DNA of 5,406 nt from Alphaproteobacteria bacterium (GTDB taxonomy: Bacteria > Pseudomonadota > Alphaproteobacteria > Micavibrionales > Micavibrionaceae), in contig JAESUK010000188.1 in NCBI GenBank assembly GCA_016763095.1, positions 1-5,406 of the forward strand, in the 5' to 3' direction. The notes beneath the pieces were generated by a model that did not search any database, had not been told where the DNA came from, and saw only the letters and a program-made list of their open reading frames with translations. Within the stretch, counting starts at the first letter, position 1, and the number at the start of each line of letters is the position of its first letter. Position numbers and translations under genes: made by a program. Shown here in pieces: positions 1 to 5,078 of this stretch.

Positions 1-1
1 T

Positions 2-106
2 ATCGCGGTGGTTATTGCTGGTGCTGTGTTTGCCTTTGGTGGACAGTTGAATGATCTATTCCTAGGTTTAGGAGATACTTTAGAAGCTCCTGCTGCGGCA
101 CCATGA
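2..106 (+). CDS. Flp-family type IVb major pilin, C-terminal end (5' truncated by window)
   Basis: The 34 codons before the TGA at 104-106 encode a hydrophobic Val/Ala/Ile/Gly stretch (IAVVIAGAVFAFGG) followed by QLNDLFLGLGDTLEAP and a short Ala/Pro tail. This matches the end of Flp/PilA pilins, where the single N-terminal helix continues into a short polar end of the form LnxxF. The start, leader peptide and processing site (G/XXXXEY) lie outside the window, so leader cleavage cannot be checked. Flp pilins are inner-membrane precursors cut by CpaA and then assembled into the Tad pilus. The position immediately upstream of cpaA, separated by a strong terminator, is the usual one for the major pilin and would let the pilin be made in excess over the machinery. 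The family call is inferred from a short fragment plus context. Confidence 0.82.
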   Translation: MAVVIAGAVFAFGGQLNDLFLGLGDTLEAPAAAP

Positions 107-129
107 TCGTAGTTATATAATGACTTGAT

Positions 130-164
130 AAGCACCCGCCTTTATTAGGCGGGTGTTTTCTTTT
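130..164 (+). terminator. Rho-independent terminator after the flp pilin gene
   Basis: CACCCGCC (133-140) and GGCGGGTG (148-155) form a perfect 8-bp GC-rich stem around a 7-nt loop (TTTATTA). The stem extends outward by a G-U pair and two A-U pairs (130-132 with 156-158). A T-rich run (TTTTCTTTT) follows from 156. It lies 26 bp after the pilin stop codon and 12 bp before the cpaA ATG. Termination or partial read-through here would set the pilin transcript apart from the assembly genes. Confidence 0.92.
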
Positions 165-169
165 ATAAT
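164..169 (+). promoter_or_regulatory. Candidate -10 box for a cpaA promoter (possibly leaderless)
   Basis: A perfect TATAAT lies at the end of the terminator T-tract. Seven bases downstream of its last base is 176, the A of the cpaA ATG, so a transcript from here would begin at or next to the start codon. The sequence before the ATG (GACCC) shows no Shine-Dalgarno motif, which fits leaderless translation. No convincing -35 is present: the hexamer at 17-bp spacing, TTTATT (141-146), lies in the hairpin loop and matches TTGACA poorly. The call rests on sequence and spacing only. Confidence 0.35.
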
Positions 170-175
170 AGACCC

Positions 176-598
176 ATGATTCTTCATTTTTTTATATTCA
201 GTGTTGTGTGTGCCGCAGGTATTGCGTGTATAACTGATTTGCGTGGGATGAAAATTCCAAACGCCATTCCTACATTTATCATGGGGGCTTTTATTGCATT
301 CGTTGGTTATAGCTTTATAAACGGCGCTCCACTTGATTTTTTTACTTTGAATTTCGTAGTGGGCGGTGTTGTTTTTGTGCTCACATTTATTCTGTTTGCA
401 TTAAAAGCATTTGGTGCGGGTGATGCAAAACTAGCAACAGCCCTGTCTTTCTGGGTTGGTATAAAAGGTATTGCTGCATTTCTTTTCTTCATGACGGTCA
501 TCGGCGGACTTCTCGGTGTCGTTGCCCTCGTTCTTATGAAAAAAGGTGTCCCTGAAAATTGGCAAAAAGGTTGGCTAAAGAAATTGGCAGAGGGATAA
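176..598 (+). CDS. cpaA: CpaA/TadV prepilin peptidase (A24 family), cut by an in-frame TAA
   Basis: This is an inner-membrane aspartic peptidase that removes the leader from Flp prepilins (family knowledge). It is built almost entirely of hydrophobic helices. Both A24 catalytic motifs are visible: Asp21 in TDLRGMKIPN (residues 20-29), and the GxGD motif as GAGD at residues 80-83 with Asp83 catalytic. The start at 176 is the first ATG; the next in-frame ATG (codon 25) would lose Asp21. No Shine-Dalgarno motif precedes it. The protein stops after 140 residues at TAA 596-598, just before the VPY motif and final hydrophobic segment usual at the C terminus of CpaA. That ending is still encoded in the same frame to 670 and would bring the protein to 164 codons, close to family length. 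Both catalytic aspartates precede the stop, so the truncated protein could keep some activity, but this is unknown. A real nonsense mutation and a base error are both possible. Confidence 0.88.
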   Translation: MILHFFIFSVVCAAGIACITDLRGMKIPNAIPTFIMGAFIAFVGYSFINGAPLDFFTLNFVVGGVVFVLTFILFALKAFGAGDAKLATALSFWVGIKGIAAFLFFMTVIGGLLGVVALVLMKKGVPENWQKGWLKKLAEG

Positions 599-670
599 GC
601 GAGTGTTCCATATGCAATTGCCATTTTCGGAGGCACGGTTGCAGGCTTTGTAAGTGCAGGGTTTTTCTGA
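599..670 (+). pseudogene. cpaA: Detached C-terminal end of cpaA after the in-frame stop
   Basis: Directly after TAA 596-598, in the same frame as cpaA, 23 codons encode ASVPYAIAIFGG followed by TVAGFVSAGFF, ending at TGA 668-670. This is the typical CpaA ending: a VPYgxAIA motif and a last transmembrane helix. No start codon or ribosome binding site is evident, so it would be expressed only by read-through or if the stop is an error. Family members often have a Lys two or three residues before VPY (G-K-x-x-V-P-Y). An AAA-to-TAA change would explain the stop, but GAA or CAA would also be one base away. Confidence 0.75.
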
Positions 671-820
671 TGTTTTGCAGTAAGAATATAAAAAGCCACC
701 TTTAATTTAATAAATTTTAATTAGCTCTCTGTTATGCTACTCTTATAAAGCGAATTCTCGCGTTCCTCTTGGGTTCACTACGCTGTTTAAATCTTATGTC
801 CTGTTAACTTAGGTGTTACT
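671..820 (+). other. AT-rich intergenic spacer upstream of cpaB
   Basis: This is 150 bp without a coding signal. It includes a nearly pure A/T stretch at 701-723 with a small palindrome (AATTTA-A-TAAATT, 704-716) and a short inverted repeat GCGA-ATTC-TCGC at 750-761. There is no terminator-like hairpin with a T-tract after cpaA. It is the longest gap in the window and the most likely place for a promoter serving cpaB onward. Confidence 0.6.
721..749 (+). promoter_or_regulatory. Weak candidate sigma-70 promoter for cpaB-cpaF
   Basis: TATAAA (744-749) could be a -10 box. TTAGCT (721-726) sits 17 bp upstream but matches only three bases of TTGACA. An AT-rich element lies directly upstream (701-720), as in promoters with UP-like sequences. 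The support is weak, and activator-dependent control is equally possible. Confidence 0.22.
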
Positions 821-1675
821 ATGAATAAAAATACACTCATCGTCCTTGCTGGAGGCTTTATAATGGCCATCTTAGTGGCTCTTATTGTAAGCTCAAGTCT
901 TAAAAAAGAGCCTGAAGTAAGTGATGCTAAATTAGAGGTTTTGGTTGCGACCAAAAAAATGGAAATTGGGTATACTCTCAAAAAAGGAGATACCAAATGG
1001 CAAGAATGGCCAGAATCTAATTTATTTGAAGGCCTCATCCAGCGAGAAAAGAAACAAAAAGCTGAAAAAGCGCTTGAAGGTCGTTTGCGCCGTGTTGTCC
1101 ATATGGGCGAGCCAATGATGGAGTCCGTGCTTCTCTCAAAAACAAAAGGAAATATTGTCGCTTCTTCTCTTAAAAAGGGAAAAAGAGCAGTTGCGCTCAA
1201 GGTATCCGCCGCATCAATGGTGGGAGGGTTTATTAACCCAGGAGACTTTGTTGATGTGATTCTAACGCATAAGATTAAAATGGCAGGCAGTGATAAGGCT
1301 GTTGTTAAGGACACAATCAAGCAATATGCAACGGAAACAATTCTAGAAAATGTTCGTGTGCTCGCAATTGATCAACGCGCTGTCGCAAGTGACACAGATA
1401 AGATTAAGGTCGGGCGAACTGTGACACTTGAAGTTGATGCGTCTGGTGCGGAGGAATTGGCTCTTGTGAGCCAGATGGGCAAGTTAAGCTTGTCTCTTCG
1501 TGGTATTGGCGATAATCAGATTGTCAATGACGGTACGCATACGTCGACCACAGATGTTAAGGTTAGTGGCATTCTACAAGAGATTATCAAAAGAAGCGAA
1601 ACAGGTGGCGGAAAGCCAAAAGAAATTCGCATTTATTCAGATCAAGGTGTGCAAAGCATCGAGGTAAAGAAATAG
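821..1675 (+). CDS. cpaB: CpaB/RcpC, Flp pilus assembly protein
   Basis: This periplasmic, inner-membrane-anchored component of the Tad machine is thought to connect to or stabilise the CpaC secretin (family knowledge). The 284-residue protein begins with a transmembrane anchor (about residues 6-25). A SAF-type beta-clip domain follows (about 38-105), starting LEVLVATKKMEIGYTLKKGD, with WQEWP at 60-64. The RcpC core shows GGFINPGDFVDVILTH (135-150), ENVRVLAID (176-184) and TLEVDASGAEELALVSQ (202-218), then GKLSLSLRG (220-228), which are hallmarks of CpaB. The C terminus (about 259-284) is a polar tail ending in a short beta-like segment. Its length is normal for the family. ATG 821 is preceded by AGGTG (811-815) at 5 bp spacing. 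It is separated from cpaA by 150 bp and from cpaC by only 7 bp, so it heads the tightly packed part of the operon. Confidence 0.95.
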   Translation: MNKNTLIVLAGGFIMAILVALIVSSSLKKEPEVSDAKLEVLVATKKMEIGYTLKKGDTKWQEWPESNLFEGLIQREKKQKAEKALEGRLRRVVHMGEPMMESVLLSKTKGNIVASSLKKGKRAVALKVSAASMVGGFINPGDFVDVILTHKIKMAGSDKAVVKDTIKQYATETILENVRVLAIDQRAVASDTDKIKVGRTVTLEVDASGAEELALVSQMGKLSLSLRGIGDNQIVNDGTHTSTTDVKVSGILQEIIKRSETGGGKPKEIRIYSDQGVQSIEVKK

Positions 1676-1677
1676 GA
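1674..1677 (+). promoter_or_regulatory. cpaC ribosome binding site overlapping the cpaB stop codon
   Basis: AGGA begins inside the cpaB TAG. Two consecutive ATGs follow, at 1683 (5 bp spacing) and 1686 (8 bp spacing), so the second may be the main start. The two choices differ by a single Met in the signal peptide. The overlap with the stop codon suggests translational coupling of cpaB and cpaC. Confidence 0.6.
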
Positions 1678-1682
1678 TTTCA

Positions 1683-3119
1683 ATGATGAAGAACTTAAAT
1701 GCAATAATGATAGCACTAACGGTTGGTTTACTCGTTGTCGTGAGTACACAACAAGTTTTTGCTGCGAAAGATAGCCTGTCTCCTGTCAAAAGACATGCGA
1801 AAGACCCTACATTGGTTTTGCCAATTGGTAAGGCTGAAATTTATGAGATTGATGGGCGTGTGGCGGATGTATTGGTGGCAGACCCGTCTATTGCAGATGT
1901 TGTTGCTATTCAAGCAAATCAGCTTTATATCGTTGGCTCAGAATTGGGCGATACAAACATTATCACGCTTGATGAGGATGGAAATGTTATCTCACGTTTA
2001 AATGTTCATGTGCGCATTGATACCGATAGTATCGAAGAAATGGTGCATGAGTTATTTCCGACAGAAACTGATGTCCGCGTTCGCGCAACAACGGATCAGG
2101 TTTATTTAACAGGAGAAGTCGCCAATCCTGCAATTGCGCAAAAAATCTCACGCCTTGTCGCGGCACACGTCCAAGAAATTCAAGGTGGAGGAGGTGACGA
2201 TTCTATTGATGAAATTATAGAAAATCTTCTTGAGGTGCGCGGTGAACAACAAGTTATGCTTCGTATGCGGATCATGGAAGTCTCTCGTGACATTATTAAA
2301 GAGCTTGGTGTGGAAACAAATATCAACGCAAATACTCCTGGTGGCGTAAGCAGCTTCGCCGTAGAGGCGGCGTCCACTCGGGCAACAGGGTTAACCAAAG
2401 ATGCCTTTGGTGCGGGTCAAATTTTGTGGGATTCTAGTCTTGGTGGACTGGGGATTCTCAATACAGTTGTGCAGGCACTTGAGCAAGACAGTCTCGTTAA
2501 TATTTTGGCTGAGCCAAATTTAACATCTGTATCTGGTGAGCAAGCAGGCTTCTTGGCTGGTGGTGAGTTTCCCGTGCCTGTTGGGCGCGATAGAGATGGA
2601 AATATTGTTGTCGAATTCCGCGAATTTGGTGTGTCTATGAATTTTGTTCCTACGGTGTTGTCAAAAGATCGCATATCTTTGCGTCTTAACGTCGAAGTCT
2701 CGTCGCTAGATTTCGCGCAGGGGGTCACTCTTTCGGGTGTGAATGTTCCGGGGCTTGATGTCCGACGTGCGTCAACAACCATTGAAATGGGAAGTGGGTC
2801 AAGTATGATGCTTGCAGGGCTTCTTAGGTCTGAATCCGTAAAGGCGATGAGTGGTTTGCCGGGGATTAGTAACACTCCCATTCTTGGAGAACTCGCAAAA
2901 TCAAGAAGTTTCCAAAGAGAAGAGACTGAGCTTGTTATTATGGTGACTCCATATCTTGTGAAGCCGTTTGCGGATCGAAAACAAGCAAAACGCCTTCCAA
3001 AGCAAGAGCGTAGTAGTCCTCTTGCCCAAGCTTTTGCCACAAATTTACGCCGTGTATACGGTCAGAACATTAGACACATTCCCTCTAGCAATAAAAGCTT
3101 TGGGTATATATTAAACTAA
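1683..3119 (+). CDS. cpaC: CpaC/RcpA secretin, outer-membrane channel of the Tad pilus
   Basis: This gene encodes the multimeric outer-membrane ring through which the Flp pilus exits. The 478-residue protein has a Sec signal peptide with probable cleavage after VFA (about residue 27). An N-terminal secretin/pilus domain follows (about 42-111: LPIGKAEIYEIDGRVADVLV, then ADPSIADVVAI). Next comes a BON-like periplasmic domain (about 116-165) with VYLTGEVANPAIAQ. The secretin core (about 184-427) contains GEQQVMLRMRIMEVSR (187-202), LAEPNLTSVSGEQAGFLAGG (275-294), PGLDVRRASTTIEMGSGSSM (356-375), and the signature ending PILGELAKSRSF then ETELVIMVTPYLVKP (399-428). A basic C-terminal tail ends in FGYILN, as in many alphaproteobacterial CpaC proteins. 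Length is normal and no break is seen. The TAAGGAG ribosome site of cpaD overlaps its stop codon, fitting coupled expression with its lipoprotein partner. Confidence 0.97.
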   Translation: MMKNLNAIMIALTVGLLVVVSTQQVFAAKDSLSPVKRHAKDPTLVLPIGKAEIYEIDGRVADVLVADPSIADVVAIQANQLYIVGSELGDTNIITLDEDGNVISRLNVHVRIDTDSIEEMVHELFPTETDVRVRATTDQVYLTGEVANPAIAQKISRLVAAHVQEIQGGGGDDSIDEIIENLLEVRGEQQVMLRMRIMEVSRDIIKELGVETNINANTPGGVSSFAVEAASTRATGLTKDAFGAGQILWDSSLGGLGILNTVVQALEQDSLVNILAEPNLTSVSGEQAGFLAGGEFPVPVGRDRDGNIVVEFREFGVSMNFVPTVLSKDRISLRLNVEVSSLDFAQGVTLSGVNVPGLDVRRASTTIEMGSGSSMMLAGLLRSESVKAMSGLPGISNTPILGELAKSRSFQREETELVIMVTPYLVKPFADRKQAKRLPKQERSSPLAQAFATNLRRVYGQNIRHIPSSNKSFGYILN

Positions 3120-3123
3120 GGAG
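3117..3123 (+). promoter_or_regulatory. Strong cpaD ribosome binding site overlapping the cpaC stop
   Basis: TAAGGAG is a near-perfect Shine-Dalgarno sequence, 7 bp before ATG 3131. Its TAA is the cpaC stop codon itself, so termination of cpaC and initiation of cpaD are physically linked. Confidence 0.85.
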
Positions 3124-3130
3124 CACACCT

Positions 3131-3784
3131 ATGAAGATCACGAAAACACTCGTCATGGCAACCATGGTTCTGTCATGCGCTGCATGTGCTTTTGACGTGC
3201 CAAGTCAATTGGAGTCATCAAGAATAGAAATTGTAGAAGGTTTGTCTTCACAATCATATGACACAAAATCTCTTGATCAAAATACGATTAAGAAAATAGC
3301 TCAAGACTATAGCTCATCAGGGCATGGAGTTCTTGAATTGACGGTGACATATGACCCAAAGTCGAAATCGAATACAGCAATGAAGGCTACCTTAGAAGCG
3401 GGACGCATTGCACAGCTTATGACCGACCAAGGGGTAAGTGCTGTTTCTACAAAAGTTCTACCAATCGCGGATAGTTGGAAGATATCTCATGCATTAGTGT
3501 CTTATACAACACTGTCAGCAGAGGCACCAAGTGTGTGTGACCGTCTTCCAGGTTTTGAATCTCATGCAGATGTAGGAGACGTATCACTACATAAAGAATA
3601 TGGGTATGGCTGTACAATTGAGGCGATGATAGCTGAGCAAATTGCTCATCCGGAAGATTTGTTGGGGCAGAGCGACAAGACAAGAACAGAGAGTGGTCGT
3701 CGCGCAGAAAATGTTGTTGAAGGGCGCGGGTACTACGGATATAGCCAGTCTCCAACACTTGGTGGGGAAAGTTCAAGTAATTAA
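3131..3784 (+). CDS. cpaD: CpaD/RcpB-type Tad pilus lipoprotein
   Basis: CpaD is a small outer-membrane/periplasmic lipoprotein that works with the CpaC secretin in Tad pilus biogenesis (family knowledge). The 217-residue product begins with a short hydrophobic signal ending in MVLSCAACA. Either Cys16 (preceded by VLS) or Cys19 (preceded by CAA) could be the lipidated residue; neither box is ideal. The middle region (about 65-125) has GVLELTVTYDP and later ISHALVSYTTLSA, resembling the alpha/beta CpaD core. The C-terminal hallmark is strong: EYGYGCTIEAMIAEQIAHP followed by EDLLG (about 156-179), matching the YGCxxxxxxxxQxAxPxDLL pattern of CpaD. Cys136 (PSVCDRLPG) and Cys161 could form a disulfide, as their placement is typical of the family. 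A polar Gly/Tyr/Ser-rich tail follows. It lies 11 bp after cpaC with a strong Shine-Dalgarno site. A 52-bp gap with a small hairpin separates it from cpaE. Confidence 0.92.
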   Translation: MKITKTLVMATMVLSCAACAFDVPSQLESSRIEIVEGLSSQSYDTKSLDQNTIKKIAQDYSSSGHGVLELTVTYDPKSKSNTAMKATLEAGRIAQLMTDQGVSAVSTKVLPIADSWKISHALVSYTTLSAEAPSVCDRLPGFESHADVGDVSLHKEYGYGCTIEAMIAEQIAHPEDLLGQSDKTRTESGRRAENVVEGRGYYGYSQSPTLGGESSSN

Positions 3785-3791
3785 GATAAAG

Positions 3792-3808
3792 AACCTTTGT
3801 TAAAGGTT
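3792..3808 (+). other. Short perfect hairpin in the cpaD-cpaE gap
   Basis: AACCTTT (3792-3798) and AAAGGTT (3802-3808) form a 7-bp stem with a 3-nt GTT loop. It starts 7 bp after the cpaD stop. No T-tract follows, so it is unlikely to be an intrinsic terminator. It could protect the 3' end of an upstream mRNA fragment or mark a processing site, but it could also be chance. Confidence 0.35.
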
Positions 3809-3820
3809 GCGGGTTAAGTC

Positions 3821-3827
3821 AAGGGAG
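3821..3827 (+). promoter_or_regulatory. cpaE ribosome binding site that fixes the ATG 3837 start
   Basis: AAGGGAG lies 9 bp before ATG 3837. A TTG at 3807 in the same frame would add 10 residues (LRVKSRETLF), but it is preceded by AAAGG with no spacer and overlaps the intergenic hairpin. The ATG is therefore the better start, giving 411 residues. Confidence 0.8.
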
Positions 3828-3836
3828 ACTCTTTTT

Positions 3837-5072
3837 ATGAGTGACACAAATAATATATCCACGCTTCTACCAGTTTCTTCGGTGGGAGTGTTTGTTGAAA
3901 ATAAAAAACTACGAACAGACATTTCGAGTTTGATCGATGATTGGCGTTTTCCACGTGTTCATATCGATGTGTCAGAGGGAAATGTAAATACAGCAATTGA
4001 AACCTATAAAACACAATCAACCCATGATCTGATCATTATTGAAACACAAACGATTGATGATAGTTTTGGCGATTGTTTGGAAGAGCTTTCTGCTTATTGC
4101 ACCGAAGACACAGCCGCAATCGTTGTTGGACCTGTAAACGATGTGAACCTCTATCGTAAATTAATGGCAATAGGGGTAAGTGACTATCTTGTTCACCCAA
4201 TCAAAAAAGAAGCCATAGGCGATGTTATAGCGGCGGCTTTGATTGAGCGTGTTGGAACAACAAAAAGTAAGCTTATCACTGTGCTCGGTACAAAAGGTGG
4301 GGTTGGTACATCATCTATTGCACAAGCAATGGCGTTGGGATGCTCTGAAGGTTTAAAACAAAAAACAGTATTATTAGATGCGGCAGGTGGGGCAAGCTAT
4401 ACCGCTGTTGCATTGGGTCAGGAGCCAGTAACAACATTGAAGGAAGCCAGTCGTGCTGCCTTGGCTGAAGATAAAGGAAGCATGAAACGTATGCTTATTG
4501 AGGTGAATGAGTGTTTGACCTTTTTGGGAAGTGGTGGCGACCCGTTGCTTGAAGACCCTATTCAAACCGATGGATTTGAAAATATATTGGACGCATTGCT
4601 TACAACATTCCCTGTCGTGATTTTTGATGCCTCAAATGCATCTATCCCAATTAAAAGAGCATTACTCTCTAGATCTCATAAGATATGTATTGTCTCAACA
4701 CCGACATTATCAAGCCTTCGCGCCTCAAGGACGCTAATACAGGAAATAAAAACACTTCGCGGTGGAGAAGAGGAGGACGGTCTTATTGATTTTACTCTAA
4801 ATATGAAGGGTCAATTCACAGGACAAGAAATTTCAAAATCTGAAGCAGAAAGTGCTCTTGAGCATAAAGTTAGCAAAGTAATAGACTTTGATCCAAAATT
4901 ATTCCCAGCGGCAGAGATGGACGGGGTTAAGATTACAGAGCTTAAGGGCAGTGAAGCATTGATGGAAAATATAATGGATGGTCTTACATCGTTTCTTGGG
5001 GCTAAAAAACCACAAGAAACAGCCAAGCCAGAAGGCTTCTTTGATCAAATTTTGAAAAAAGTGAAAGGGTAG
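3837..5072 (+). CDS. cpaE: CpaE/TadZ, receiver-like plus ParA/MinD-like ATPase, pilus localisation
   Basis: CpaE/TadZ proteins sit at the cytoplasmic face of the inner membrane and help position the Tad machine (family knowledge). In this 411-residue protein, residues 14-130 form a degenerate response-regulator fold: VSSVGVFVE (13-21), HDLIIIET (63-70), AAIVVGPVND (93-102) and GVSDYLVHPI (113-122). The phosphoacceptor position carries Glu69 and the conserved Lys before Pro is His120. Residues about 145-385 form the ParA/MinD ATPase domain, with LGTKGGVGTSS (150-160) as a deviant Walker A. It keeps the signature Lys153 but has Thr158 in place of the GK lysine. KTVLLDAAGG (176-185) fills the A' strand and PVVIFDAS (259-266) the Walker B strand. 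TLNMKG (320-325) and VIDFDPKLFPAAEMDG (348-363) match the late CpaE core. The amphipathic tail GFFDQILKKVKG ends the protein. cpaF begins 6 bp downstream. Confidence 0.94.
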   Translation: MSDTNNISTLLPVSSVGVFVENKKLRTDISSLIDDWRFPRVHIDVSEGNVNTAIETYKTQSTHDLIIIETQTIDDSFGDCLEELSAYCTEDTAAIVVGPVNDVNLYRKLMAIGVSDYLVHPIKKEAIGDVIAAALIERVGTTKSKLITVLGTKGGVGTSSIAQAMALGCSEGLKQKTVLLDAAGGASYTAVALGQEPVTTLKEASRAALAEDKGSMKRMLIEVNECLTFLGSGGDPLLEDPIQTDGFENILDALLTTFPVVIFDASNASIPIKRALLSRSHKICIVSTPTLSSLRASRTLIQEIKTLRGGEEEDGLIDFTLNMKGQFTGQEISKSEAESALEHKVSKVIDFDPKLFPAAEMDGVKITELKGSEALMENIMDGLTSFLGAKKPQETAKPEGFFDQILKKVKG

Positions 5073-5078
5073 TCGGGA

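Noticed and set aside
409..420. 12-base match TTTGGTGCGGGT in cpaA (about 409-420) and cpaC (about 2406-2417)
   Set aside because: Both encode Phe-Gly-Ala-Gly in unrelated proteins. The match is short and explained by shared codon choice.
307..699. Minus-strand open frame of 130 codons over cpaA
   Set aside because: It lies opposite a gene with clear A24 peptidase motifs. It has no ribosome site or recognisable domain and is a mirror of the coding frame.
692..703. AAAG-CCAC-CTTT as a terminator after cpaA
   Set aside because: The stem is only 4 bp with little GC and no T-run follows, so it is far too weak.
707..720. Possible CtrA-type site (TTAA repeats) upstream of cpaB
   Set aside because: TTAA at 707-710 and 717-720 are separated by 6 bases, whereas CtrA sites use TTAA-N7-TTAA. 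The stretch is nearly pure A/T, where TTAA is expected by chance.
2417..3040. Minus-strand open frame of 207 codons over cpaC
   Set aside because: It is antisense to the conserved secretin core. Its composition (Ser/Arg/Pro-rich) is typical of a codon shadow, and no start signal is evident.
3807..3836. TTG 3807 as the cpaE start (10 extra residues)
   Set aside because: The AAGGGAG site is correctly spaced for ATG 3837, while the TTG has no usable ribosome site and overlaps the hairpin.
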